Assembly: GCF_001580455.1 (NCBI RefSeq)
Contig: NZ_CP010951.1
Location: forward strand, 558,001-622,000
DNA: 64,000 nt
Reading direction: 5' to 3'
Origin: Ramlibacter tataouinensis
Lineage (GTDB): Bacteria > Pseudomonadota > Gammaproteobacteria > Burkholderiales > Burkholderiaceae_C
The notes beneath the pieces are model-generated. The model saw nothing but the letters and a program-made list of their open reading frames with translations. It searched no databases and was not told the origin of the DNA. Positions 7,961 to 16,027 of this stretch are shown here, in pieces; the first letter of the stretch is position 1, and each line of letters starts with the position of its first letter. The translations under genes and the position numbers were made by a program.

Positions 7961-8734
7961 CTACTTCCCGACCAGCTGCGTGAGCTTGTCGGCCTCGAAG
8001 TGTTCCCGGATCGCGGCGTCGTCGGGCACGCAGCTGCCCTGCCGATCTGCCATGGAAAGCTTCTCGATGGCTTGCCACAGCAGGGCGATCTGGTGCTCCT
8101 GCCCCGAGGCGTTGTCGATCAGGCCTTTCATCGCCTGCGACAGCGGGTCGTCGCTTTCGGTGATTCCGTAGGCCGAGAAGCCCATCTTGGCCGCGGCGGC
8201 CTCGCGCCGCATGCTGTCGTCGGCCTGGATGATGCGCGCGGGGATTCCCACCGCGGTGGCGCCCGCGGGCACCGGCTTGGTGACCACCGCGTTGGAGCCC
8301 ACGGCGGCGTTGTCGCCCACGAGGAAACCGCCGAGGATCTTGGCACCCGCGCCCACCACCACGTTGCGGCCCAGCGTCGGATGGCGCTTGGAGCCCTTGG
8401 CCAACGAGGTGCCGCCCAGTGTCACCCCCTGGTAGATGGTGCAGCCGTCGCCGATTTCGGCCGTTTCGCCCACCACTACGCCCATGCCGTGGTCGATAAA
8501 CACGCCGTCACCGATCTTCGCGCCCGGGTGGATCTCGATGCCGGTGAACCAGCGCGACAACTGCGAGACGAACCGCCCGAGCCAGCGCAGGCCGTTCAGC
8601 CAGAACCAATGGGCCAGCCGGTGCAGCACCAGCGCGTGCAGCCCCGGATAACAGGTGACCACCTCCCACGTGCTGCGCGCGGCAGGATCGCGGTCGAGGA
8701 TGCACTGGATATCGGAACGCAGTCGGGTGAACAT
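7961..8734 (-). CDS. cysE: serine O-acetyltransferase CysE
   Basis: A 257-residue enzyme that acetylates L-serine with acetyl-CoA, the first step of cysteine synthesis. The N-terminal helical domain (MFTRLRSDIQCILDRDPAAR) is followed by left-handed beta-helix hexapeptide repeats with GIEIHPGAKIG, GVFIDHGMGVVVGETAEIG and GVTLGG. The catalytic His is expected in IDHGMG. Its 3' end faces mog across a palindromic element. The gene start is 36 bp from the trmJ stop and the two point the same way, so cotranscription with trmJ is likely. Confidence 0.96.
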   Translation of the reverse strand: MFTRLRSDIQCILDRDPAARSTWEVVTCYPGLHALVLHRLAHWFWLNGLRWLGRFVSQLSRWFTGIEIHPGAKIGDGVFIDHGMGVVVGETAEIGDGCTIYQGVTLGGTSLAKGSKRHPTLGRNVVVGAGAKILGGFLVGDNAAVGSNAVVTKPVPAGATAVGIPARIIQADDSMRREAAAAKMGFSAYGITESDDPLSQAMKGLIDNASGQEHQIALLWQAIEKLSMADRQGSCVPDDAAIREHFEADKLTQLVGK

Positions 8735-8770
8735 TTCAGCAACAAGCCGTATGAGCTTATGCGCCTCAGT

Positions 8771-9496
8771 CTATCGTCTTAAGCCGCTGGCCGCTTGGGA
8801 CATGGCCTTGGCGACACCTCGCAGTATGTGGATTTCCTCGGGGGTGAGCTGGGCACGGTTGAAAAGCTGGTTGAGCCGCGGCATGAGCTTTTTCGGGGCC
8901 TTCGGGTCGAGAAACCCCACGTCCACCAGTGCCTGCTCCCAGTGCGCCAGCATTCCAGCCACCGCTTGGGCATCGGCCAGCGGCGCGCCGCCGGGCTCCT
9001 TCGGCGGCCCGAACCCCCCCAGCGCCAGCCGCCACTCGTAGGCGACCAACTGCAGCGCGGCCGCGAGGTTGAGCGAGCCGTAGTCCGGGTGGGTCGGGAT
9101 CGAAATCGCGGCATGGCAGCGGTACACGTCCTCGTTGCTCATGCCGAACCGTTCGGAGCCGAAGAGGAAGGCGACCCCCTGCCCCGATTGCGCCAGCGCC
9201 GGGAGATGCTCGCGCGGCGTGAAGGTCGGCGGCCCGAAATCCCGCGGCGTCATGGCCGTGGCGCACAGGTAGCTCACGCCGTCCAGCGCCTCGTCCAGCG
9301 TGCCCACGATGCGCGCCTTGTCCAGCACCTCGGTCGCGCCGCTGGCCCGCTGGATGGTTTCGTCGCGCCGCAGGACGTCGTCCCAGCGCGGCGCGACCAG
9401 CACCAGGTCGTCGAAACCCATCACCTTCATGGCGCGCGCGGCGGCGCCCACGTTGCCGGCGTGGCTGGTGCGGATCAGGATGAAACGGGTCGTCAT
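8771..9496 (-). CDS. trmJ: tRNA (cytidine/uridine-2'-O-)-methyltransferase TrmJ
   Basis: A 241-residue SPOUT-class methyltransferase, full length for TrmJ, which 2'-O-methylates position 32 of several tRNAs using S-adenosylmethionine. SPOUT knot motifs are RTSHAGNVGAAARAMKVMGF at the N-terminus, VAFLFGSERFGMSNEDVYRC and SIPTHPDYGSLNLAAALQLVAYE. The start is the ATG at 9496, giving MTTRFILIRTSHAGN. It is divergent from suhB with 130 bp between starts and is followed by cysE. Confidence 0.93.
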   Translation of the reverse strand: MTTRFILIRTSHAGNVGAAARAMKVMGFDDLVLVAPRWDDVLRRDETIQRASGATEVLDKARIVGTLDEALDGVSYLCATAMTPRDFGPPTFTPREHLPALAQSGQGVAFLFGSERFGMSNEDVYRCHAAISIPTHPDYGSLNLAAALQLVAYEWRLALGGFGPPKEPGGAPLADAQAVAGMLAHWEQALVDVGFLDPKAPKKLMPRLNQLFNRAQLTPEEIHILRGVAKAMSQAASGLRR

Positions 9497-9529
9497 GGCG
9501 GCTTACAGGGGCTGCCCGGGGAGCTTCGG

Positions 9530-9535
9530 TAAAAT
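9530..9535 (+). promoter_or_regulatory. possible -10 element for suhB
   Basis: TAAAAT lies about 92 bp before the suhB start in the trmJ/suhB divergent gap. No convincing -35 hexamer sits at the right distance, so this is a weak call. Confidence 0.35.
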
Positions 9536-9549
9536 CATGCCCATTGTCG

Positions 9550-9602
9550 CCGCCCCGCATCGCCGGGGCGTTTTAGCCGCCCCGCACACCACCGGGGCGT
9601 TC
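9550..9602 (+). promoter_or_regulatory. tandem GC hairpins in the suhB leader
   Basis: Two adjacent hairpins share the arms CGCCCCG and CGGGGCG: the first spans about 9551-9570 and is followed by TTTT, the second about 9579-9599 and is followed by TTCTT. The first has the form of an intrinsic terminator. Both lie between a possible -10 and the suhB start, so they may attenuate suhB transcription; that role is inferred. Confidence 0.5.
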
Positions 9603-9626
9603 TTCGGCCCGCTCTTCCCAAAATCG

Positions 9627-10541
9627 ATGTCGTCCCCGAACCTGCACCCCATGCTCAATGTGGCCGTCAAGGCCGCCCGCGCCGCTGGCGCCATCATCAA
9701 TCGCGCCGCGCTCGATGTCGAAGCCGTGCGCGTGTCGCAAAAGCAGGTCAACGACTTCGTCACCGAGGTGGACCATGCCAGCGAGGCGGCCGTCATCGAG
9801 ACGCTGCTGGGCGCCTACCCGCAGCACGCGATCTGGGCCGAGGAGTCCGGCCGCCAGCACGGCACGCAGGGTTCGGACCACGTGTGGATCATCGATCCGC
9901 TGGACGGCACGACCAACTTCATCCACGGCTTCCCGGTCTATTGCGTGAGCATCGCGCTGGCGGTGAAAGGCCGGGTCGAGCAGGCCGTGATCTACGACCC
10001 CACGCGCAACGACCTGTTCACCGCCACCCGCGGGCGCGGCGCCTTCCTCAATGAGCGGCGCATCCGCGTGTCGAAGCGGACCGACCTGCGCAACTGCCTG
10101 ATTTCCACCGGCTTTCCCTTCCGTCCCGGCGACAACTTCAACAACTACCTGCGCATGATGGCCGAGGTCATGCAACGCACCGCCGGCCTGCGCCGCCCCG
10201 GCGCGGCCGCGCTCGACCTGGCCTATGTGGCCGCCGGATTCACGGACGGCTTCTTCGAAACCGGCCTGTCGCCCTGGGACGTGGCGGCGGGCTCGCTGCT
10301 GGTGACCGAGGCCGGCGGCCTGATCGGCAACTTCACCGGCGAATCGGAATTTCTGGAGCAGAAGGAATGCGTGGCCGGCAACCCCCGGGTCTATGGCCAG
10401 CTGGTGGGCATCCTCGGCAAGTACAGCAAGTTCGCCAGCGCCGGCGAGAAGGCGGCCCTGCGCCAGGATGTGCCCGAGCTGGTGCCGCCGCGCACCCGGC
10501 CCAGCGCGCAACTGGACGGGGATCCGGAAGGCGGCGAATAG
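9627..10541 (+). CDS. suhB: inositol monophosphatase family protein SuhB
   Basis: A 304-residue member of the Mg2+-dependent inositol monophosphatase family; E. coli SuhB has 267 residues and also acts in rRNA transcription antitermination and ribosome assembly. Metal-binding motifs are visible: WAEESG with the first glutamates, IDPLDGTTNFIHG (motif DPxDGT) and the C-terminal SPWDVAAGSLLVTEAGG. The extra C-terminal tail (VPELVPPRTRPSAQLDG) is longer than in E. coli. The ATG at 9627 (MSSPNLHPMLNV) is favoured over one at 9651. A MscS gene follows 30 bp later. Confidence 0.93.
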   Translation: MSSPNLHPMLNVAVKAARAAGAIINRAALDVEAVRVSQKQVNDFVTEVDHASEAAVIETLLGAYPQHAIWAEESGRQHGTQGSDHVWIIDPLDGTTNFIHGFPVYCVSIALAVKGRVEQAVIYDPTRNDLFTATRGRGAFLNERRIRVSKRTDLRNCLISTGFPFRPGDNFNNYLRMMAEVMQRTAGLRRPGAAALDLAYVAAGFTDGFFETGLSPWDVAAGSLLVTEAGGLIGNFTGESEFLEQKECVAGNPRVYGQLVGILGKYSKFASAGEKAALRQDVPELVPPRTRPSAQLDGDPEGGE

Positions 10542-10571
10542 AGCCGGCCAACAGGCTCCAGAGGACCGGCC

Positions 10572-11645
10572 ATGCTCAGGGAGCTGCTGTACCAGGATCC
10601 CTGGACGGCAGCGATCATCCTCGCGCTGATCGCGGTGGTCAGCGCGCTCATCGTGCACTACGTGGGAGGCGGCCTGCTGCGCCGCACCTTCACTTTTGCT
10701 CCCGTCATCCACTCGGTCCTGGTGGCCACCGAGGCCTCTGCCGGCTTCGCCATGCCGCTGATCGCGCTGCAGGCCGTCTGGGAGGCTTTGCCGTCTTCGC
10801 TGTTCCCGCGCATGCCGGCGGTGCGCCATGCCAACGCGGTGCTGATGATCGCCGCGCTCACCTGGCTGGCAATGGCGGCGGTCTCGGGCCTGGCCCAGGG
10901 CCTGATCAAGCGGCATTCCACCGAGTCGCGCGACAACCTGCGTGCGCGGCGCATCGAAACGCAGGCGCGCGTGCTCTCGCGCAGCGCCATGGTGCTGATC
11001 GGCATCGCGGGCGCGGCCATCGCGCTCATGACCTTTCCGGCCGCCCGGGCCGTCGGCACCAGCCTGCTGGCCTCGGCGGGCGTGCTCGGCGTCGTGGCCG
11101 GCCTGGCAGCGCGGCCGATCTTCAGCAACCTGTTCGCCGGCATGCAGATCGCCGTGACGCAGCCGATCCGCATGGGCGACGTGCTGATCATCAAGGGCGA
11201 ATGGGGCACCGTGGAGGAAATCACCGGCACCTACGTGGTGCTGCGCATCTGGGACGAGCGGCGCCTCATCATCCCGTTGAACTGGTTCATCGAGAACCCG
11301 TTCGAGAACTGGACCCGGACCGGCTCGGACCTGTACGGCACGGTGATCCTGCATGTGGATCACGCCACGCCCATCGACGTGCTGCGGGCGCAGGCGCGGA
11401 AGATCGTGGAAGCCTCGCCCCACTGGGACCGCAAGGGCTTCGCGGTGCAGGTTCAGAACATGACCGAGCGTTCGCTGGAAGTCCGCGTCCTGATGTCGGC
11501 CACCGACTCCGGCCAGCTGTGGGACCTGCGCTGCCAAATGCGCGAGCAAATGCTCGCCTTCCTGGCCCGCGAGTTGCCGCATTGCCTGCCGCGCGTGCGG
11601 GTGGATGACCGCCGCCAAGGCGACGCGAGTTCGCCCCCGCCCTAG
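10572..11645 (+). CDS. MscS-family mechanosensitive channel
   Basis: A 357-residue inner-membrane protein with about five predicted hydrophobic helices (near residues 12-32, 46-68, 88-112, 138-156 and 161-195) followed by a soluble C-terminal domain. The pore-lining helix and start of the beta domain are recognisable in ASAGVLGVVAGLAARPIFSN and QPIRMGDVLIIKGEWGTVEEI, matching the Gly/Ala-rich TM3 of MscS. Such channels release solutes on hypo-osmotic shock; this could also be a regulated ion channel subfamily. It lies 30 bp after suhB, probably in the same transcript, and converges on the MerR gene. Confidence 0.9.
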   Translation: MLRELLYQDPWTAAIILALIAVVSALIVHYVGGGLLRRTFTFAPVIHSVLVATEASAGFAMPLIALQAVWEALPSSLFPRMPAVRHANAVLMIAALTWLAMAAVSGLAQGLIKRHSTESRDNLRARRIETQARVLSRSAMVLIGIAGAAIALMTFPAARAVGTSLLASAGVLGVVAGLAARPIFSNLFAGMQIAVTQPIRMGDVLIIKGEWGTVEEITGTYVVLRIWDERRLIIPLNWFIENPFENWTRTGSDLYGTVILHVDHATPIDVLRAQARKIVEASPHWDRKGFAVQVQNMTERSLEVRVLMSATDSGQLWDLRCQMREQMLAFLARELPHCLPRVRVDDRRQGDASSPPP

Positions 11646-11660
11646 CCGGCGCGTCGTCGA

Positions 11661-12095
11661 TCAGCCTGCGGGGCGGCGAGGACCCGCAGGCTTCTTCGCC
11701 GGCACGCTGAGCTTGCCCGCTCCGGCCGCGCGCAGCAGGCGCTTGAAGGTCGGGCATTCGGAGTGATTGGGCGCCGGACACACGGCGGCATGGCGCAAGC
11801 CGCTGCTCAGCGCCTGCAGCCGCCTGATCGTTGCGTCAATATCGTCCGCCTTGCCTGCCAGGGCGCGGCGGTCGATGTTGGCGCGGCCGTCCGCCGCGAA
11901 CATGCCCTTGATCTCATCGAGCGAGAAGCCGGCGGCCCGGCCGAGCGCGATCAGCGACAGCCGGTCCAGCACGCCGGCGGCGAAAGTCCTGCGCAAGCCG
12001 GCTCGCCCCGTCGAGGCGATCAGTCCCTTCTCCTCGTAGAACCGCAAGGCTGAGGCGGGAACGCCCGACCGTTTGGCGACTTCCGCGATGTCCAT
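11661..12095 (-). CDS. MerR-family transcriptional regulator
   Basis: A 144-residue MerR regulator. The winged helix-turn-helix is at residues 1-70 (MDIAEVAKRSGVPASALRFY, then the wing EEKGLIASTGRAGLRR), followed by a dimerisation helix. Near the C-terminus is a pair of cysteines, C106 and C114, in CPAPNHSEC; SoxR's four-cysteine Fe-S motif is absent. MerR proteins twist promoters with overlong spacers into active form. Exactly such a promoter lies between this gene and the divergent DUF2938/flavodoxin genes, which are the probable targets. The inducer is unknown; thiol or redox stress is a guess from the operator and the flavodoxin. Confidence 0.9.
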   Translation of the reverse strand: MDIAEVAKRSGVPASALRFYEEKGLIASTGRAGLRRTFAAGVLDRLSLIALGRAAGFSLDEIKGMFAADGRANIDRRALAGKADDIDATIRRLQALSSGLRHAAVCPAPNHSECPTFKRLLRAAGAGKLSVPAKKPAGPRRPAG

Positions 12096-12107
12096 CGAAA
12101 AAACCCC

Positions 12108-12138
12108 TTGACCTCAAGTCAACTTGAACTTGCATAGT
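12108..12138 (+). promoter_or_regulatory. MerR-type promoter with SoxR-like operator
   Basis: TTGACC (12108-12113) and CATAGT (12133-12138) are 19 bp apart, the overlong spacing typical of MerR-activated promoters. Inside the spacer is a perfect dyad TCAAGTCAACTTGA (12114-12127), very like the core of SoxR boxes. It reads toward DUF2938, while the MerR start is 13 bp to the left, so autoregulation is likely. Confidence 0.75.
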
Positions 12139-12172
12139 GACGCCCCTACCGTCCCTCGTCAATAGGAAGCCC

Positions 12173-12670
12173 ATGAACCTCGATCCCGAAGACATCGCTC
12201 GCGTCTGCGCCATCGGCGTCGGCGCAACGGCGACCATGGACCTTTGGCTGCTGCTGCTCCACCGCCTGGGCGTGCCGACGCTCAACTTCGCCATGATCGG
12301 CCGCTGGGCGGGCCACTGGCGCCGGGGCGTCTTCGCGCACGAGGCGATCGCCAAGGCGGCCCCCGTGAAGGGCGAGCTCGCGCTCGGTTGGCTGTTCCAC
12401 TACGCCACCGGCGTGGCCTTCGCCGCCCTGCTGGTCGCCATCGAGGGCTCCGAGTGGGCCCGCGGCCCCTCCCTGTTGCCCGCGCTCAGCGTGGGCGTGG
12501 CCACGGTCGCCGTCCCCTGGCTCGTGATGCAGCCCGCCATGGGCGCCGGCATCGCCTCCGCCAAAACGCCGTCGCCCGCCAGGAACCGCGCCAGAAGCCT
12601 CGCCAACCACGCCGTCTTCGGCCTTGGCCTCTATCTAACAGCGCTCCTCGTCGCCTGGATCTCGCGATGA
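12173..12670 (+). CDS. DUF2938 family membrane protein
   Basis: A 165-residue predicted inner-membrane protein with about four hydrophobic segments, matching DUF2938 (VGATATMDLWLLLLHRLGVP, a FAMIGRWAGH segment, LGWLFHYATGVAFAALLV). No biochemical function is established. The ATG at 12173 is used because AGGAAG precedes it; an upstream GTG in frame overlaps the -10 element and is unlikely to be the start. It is the first gene after the MerR-type promoter and its stop overlaps an in-frame ATG of the flavodoxin frame. Confidence 0.82.
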   Translation: MNLDPEDIARVCAIGVGATATMDLWLLLLHRLGVPTLNFAMIGRWAGHWRRGVFAHEAIAKAAPVKGELALGWLFHYATGVAFAALLVAIEGSEWARGPSLLPALSVGVATVAVPWLVMQPAMGAGIASAKTPSPARNRARSLANHAVFGLGLYLTALLVAWISR

Positions 12671-12714
12671 GGACGCCCATGAACGAGATCCATCGTCAAA
12701 AAAAGGACCCCGCA

Positions 12715-13305
12715 GTGAAGAACCTCGCAGTCATCTACCACAGCGCCCACGGCAACACCGAGCGTATCGCTGAGCTCATCGTCGAAGGCGCCCGCTGCGT
12801 GCCGGGCGTGCACGCGCAACTGCTGAAGGCCGAAGACCTGAGCCCGGCGCCCGAACGGCTCCTGGCCTTCGACGGTTTCGTCTTCGGATCACCGACCTAC
12901 CTGGGAGGCGTCTCCGGCACGTTCAAGTCCTTCATGGACGCGACGGGCCGGCTCTGGAAGACCCACTCGCTCAAAGGCAAGCTGGCGTCGGGATTCACGG
13001 TTTCCGCGCTTCCCGCAGGCGACAAGCAATCGACGCTCACCGCCTTGTTCGTCTTCGCCATGCAACATGGCATGTTCTGGGTCGGCAACGCGATCCTGCC
13101 CGAGCAGCACGCAGGCGTGCCCTACGACGAGGCGGCCAACCGGCTGGGCTCCTGGTCGGGCTTGATGGCGCAAGCCGGCCACTCCGCGCCTGGCGGCAGC
13201 GCGTTCGCGCCTGGCGACCTCAAGACGGCGCGCATGTTCGGGGTCAACGTCGCGAAAGCCCTGGTGTGCATGTCCTGCGTGGAAGAAGCGGAGGTGGCGC
13301 GATGA
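12715..13305 (+). CDS. flavodoxin-like NAD(P)H-dependent oxidoreductase
   Basis: A 196-residue flavodoxin-fold protein of the WrbA/NQO-like group. The FMN phosphate-binding loop is HSAHGNTERIAELI and the isoalloxazine contact region is FGSPTYLGGVSGTFKSFMD. Such enzymes carry out two-electron reduction of quinones or other substrates. The GTG at 12715 is chosen because AAAAAGGA lies 8 bp upstream and the family N-terminus starts there; in-frame ATGs at 12667 (overlapping the DUF2938 stop) and 12679 are alternatives. It is the last gene of the MerR-controlled unit, and its C-terminus has a VCMSCVEE cysteine pair. Confidence 0.85.
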   Translation: MKNLAVIYHSAHGNTERIAELIVEGARCVPGVHAQLLKAEDLSPAPERLLAFDGFVFGSPTYLGGVSGTFKSFMDATGRLWKTHSLKGKLASGFTVSALPAGDKQSTLTALFVFAMQHGMFWVGNAILPEQHAGVPYDEAANRLGSWSGLMAQAGHSAPGGSAFAPGDLKTARMFGVNVAKALVCMSCVEEAEVAR

Positions 13306-13354
13306 TTCCCTTCCGGCGCCCGAATGGCGACGCGGGAGACCGGATAATCGCTCG

Positions 13355-16018
13355 GTGCCGAATCCAGCCGCAGCTGCCAAACCCGACCTGAGCGCCCATA
13401 CACCCATGATGGCGCAGTACCTCGCCATCAAGTCGCAGCACCCCGACACGCTCGTGTTCTACCGCATGGGCGACTTCTACGAACTGTTCTACAGCGACGC
13501 CGAGAAGGCCGCGCGCCTGCTGGACATCACCCTGACGAAGCGGGGCAACTCGGCCGGCGAGCCGGTGGTGATGGCCGGCGTGCCCTTCCACTCGGTCGAG
13601 GGCTACCTCGCCCGCCTGATCAAGCAGGGCGAGTCGGTGGCGATCTGCGAGCAGGTGGGCGAGGTCGCGGCCTCCAAGGGCCCGGTGGAGCGCAAGGTGG
13701 TGCGCGTGGTCACGCCCGGCACCCTGACCGACACCGAGCTGATGAACGACAAGGCCGAGGCGATGCTGCTGGCCGTGCACCAGGGCTCGCGGCATCGGCT
13801 GGGGCTGGCCTGGCTCAGCGTCACGCAGGGCGCGCTCCATTTGGCCGAATGCGCGGGGGACGAGCTCGAATCCTGGGTCGCCCGCATTGGCCCGAGCGAG
13901 CTTCTCTTCAGCGCCGAGGTCACCCCGGCCTTCGAGCAGCGGCTCAAGGCGCTGCGGATGGCAGCCTCGCTGTCGCTGACGCAGCGGCCGCAGTTCCAGT
14001 TCGATGCCGGCCTGGGCCTGCGCAAGCTGCTGGAGCAATTGGGCAGCGCCACGTTGGCGGCCTGGCGCGCCGACGACCTGGCGCAGGCGCATGCGGCCGC
14101 CGCCGCCCTGCTGGCGTACGCCGAGCACACACAGGGCCGGGCGCTTTCTCACGTGCAGGACCTCCAGGTCCAGCGCGACGACGAGCTGATCGACCTGCCC
14201 GTCACCACCCGGCGCAACCTGGAGCTGGTGCAGACGCTGCGCGGCGAAGATTCGCCCACGCTGTTTTCGCTGCTGGACACCTGCATGACCGGGATGGGCA
14301 GCCGGCAGCTCAAGGGGTGGCTGCTGGAGCCGCGCCGCGATCGCTCGCAGGCTGTGCGCCGGCATGAGGCGATTGGGGTGTTGCGGGGGGAGCGCCCCTC
14401 ACTCCAACCCTCTCCCCGGGGGGGAGAGGGAGTGGACCGCCTGCTTGAAACGCTACGCGGCGAACTCAAGGGGTGCAGCGACGTCGAGCGCATCACGGCG
14501 CGGATCGCCCTGCGGCAGGTGCGCCCGCGCGAGCTGGTGGGGCTGCGCCAGTCGCTGGCGAAGGCGGCGGCGCTGTCGCAGCGGCTGCAAGGCCTCGAAG
14601 GCCTGCTGGCCGAAGTCCGGGAGCAGCTTGCGCCTCCCGCCGGCTGTGCCGGCCTGCTCGCCCAGACCCTGCTGGAGGAACCGGCCGCGCTGGTGCGCGA
14701 CGGCGGCGTGATCGCCACCGGGCACGACGCCGAACTGGACGAGCTGCGCGAGATCCAGGACAACTGCGACGGCTTCCTGCTGGAGCTGGAAACGCGGGAG
14801 AAGGCGCGCACCGGCATCGCCAACTTGCGCGTGCAGTACAACAAGGTGCACGGCTTCTACATCGAGGTCACGCAGGGCCAGCTGGACAAGGTGCCGGCAG
14901 ACTACCGCCGCCGCCAGACCCTCAAGAACGCCGAGCGCTTCATCACGCCCGAGCTCAAGGCGTTCGAGGACAAGGCGTTGTCGGCGCAGGACCGGGCACT
15001 TGCGCGCGAGAAGTGGCTGTTCGAGCGCCTGCTGGACGAGTTGCAGGCGCACGTGCCCGCGCTCACCCGGCTGGCGCGCGCCCTGTCCGCGCTCGACGCG
15101 CTGGGCGCGCTGGCCGAACGCTCGCTCACCCTGAACTGGTGCCGCCCCGAATTCATCAAGGAGCCAGCCATCGAGATCGCCCAGGGCCGGCATCCGGTGG
15201 TGGAGGCACGCCTGGCCGAGACCTCCGGCAGCGCCTTCATCGCCAACGACACGCGCCTGGGACCGAAGCAGCGCATGCAGGTGATCACCGGCCCTAACAT
15301 GGGCGGCAAGTCCACCTACATGCGCCAGGTGGCACTGATCTGCCTGCTGGCGGCCATGGGCGCCTATGTGCCGGCGCAGGCCTGCCGGCTCGGGCCCATG
15401 GATGCCATCCACACACGCATCGGCGCCGCCGACGACCTGGCAAACGCCCAGTCCACCTTCATGCTGGAGATGACCGAGGCCGCGCAGATCCTGCACGCGG
15501 CCACGCCGCAGTCGCTGGTGCTGATGGACGAGATCGGCCGCGGCACCTCCACCTTCGACGGCCTGGCGCTGGCGTCGGGCATCGCCGCCCACCTGCACGA
15601 CAGGACGCAGGCCTTCACGCTGTTCGCCACCCACTACTTCGAGCTCACCGAGTTCCCGGCCAGGCACCACGCCGCGCTGAACGTGCACGTGAGCGCGGTG
15701 GAGTCCGGCGCCGACATCGTGTTCCTGCACGAGATCCAGCCCGGGCCCGCCAGCCGCAGCTACGGCATCCAGGTGGCCCGCCTGGCGGGCATGCCGGCCG
15801 GCGTGGTCAACCACGCCCGGCACGCGCTGTCGTCGCTGGAAAACCAGCAGTTGCTCAGCCGCGAGCAGGTAGACTTGTTCGCGCCGCCGCCGGCGGCCGA
15901 AGCGCCCGCCCCCAGTGCCGTCGAAGCCGCGGTGGCGGCGCTGGATCCGGATGCGCTGAGCCCGCGCGAAGCGCTGGATGCGCTCTACGCGCTCAAGAAG
16001 AAGCTGGGAGATGGATAG
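13355..16018 (+). CDS. mutS: DNA mismatch repair protein MutS
   Basis: An 887-residue MutS (E. coli has 853). The mismatch-binding Phe-x-Glu is F41-Y42-E43 in GDFYELF; the Walker A is GPNMGGKST at 646-654, followed by the DEIGRGTST Walker B and the FATHYFELT signature. MutS recognises mismatches and recruits MutL. Residues 346-359 (ERPSLQPSPRGGEG) are encoded by a half-copy of the GC-rich palindromic element, inserted in frame in the lever/core region where other MutS proteins are shorter. The GTG at 13355 is used; GATAAT ends only 6 bp before it and no Shine-Dalgarno is seen, so the message may be nearly leaderless. An ATG at 13406 is the alternative. Confidence 0.95.
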   Translation: MPNPAAAAKPDLSAHTPMMAQYLAIKSQHPDTLVFYRMGDFYELFYSDAEKAARLLDITLTKRGNSAGEPVVMAGVPFHSVEGYLARLIKQGESVAICEQVGEVAASKGPVERKVVRVVTPGTLTDTELMNDKAEAMLLAVHQGSRHRLGLAWLSVTQGALHLAECAGDELESWVARIGPSELLFSAEVTPAFEQRLKALRMAASLSLTQRPQFQFDAGLGLRKLLEQLGSATLAAWRADDLAQAHAAAAALLAYAEHTQGRALSHVQDLQVQRDDELIDLPVTTRRNLELVQTLRGEDSPTLFSLLDTCMTGMGSRQLKGWLLEPRRDRSQAVRRHEAIGVLRGERPSLQPSPRGGEGVDRLLETLRGELKGCSDVERITARIALRQVRPRELVGLRQSLAKAAALSQRLQGLEGLLAEVREQLAPPAGCAGLLAQTLLEEPAALVRDGGVIATGHDAELDELREIQDNCDGFLLELETREKARTGIANLRVQYNKVHGFYIEVTQGQLDKVPADYRRRQTLKNAERFITPELKAFEDKALSAQDRALAREKWLFERLLDELQAHVPALTRLARALSALDALGALAERSLTLNWCRPEFIKEPAIEIAQGRHPVVEARLAETSGSAFIANDTRLGPKQRMQVITGPNMGGKSTYMRQVALICLLAAMGAYVPAQACRLGPMDAIHTRIGAADDLANAQSTFMLEMTEAAQILHAATPQSLVLMDEIGRGTSTFDGLALASGIAAHLHDRTQAFTLFATHYFELTEFPARHHAALNVHVSAVESGADIVFLHEIQPGPASRSYGIQVARLAGMPAGVVNHARHALSSLENQQLLSREQVDLFAPPPAAEAPAPSAVEAAVAALDPDALSPREALDALYALKKKLGDG
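14392..14432. repeat. half-unit of the palindromic element inside mutS
   Basis: GCGCCCCTCACTCCAACCC, then an inner hairpin CTCTCCCC/GGGGAGAG and a final GGAG. It matches the right-arm half-units at 32523, 35002 and 38562 but lies wholly within mutS and is translated without breaking the frame. Confidence 0.85.
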
Positions 16019-16027
16019 GAGAAGACC

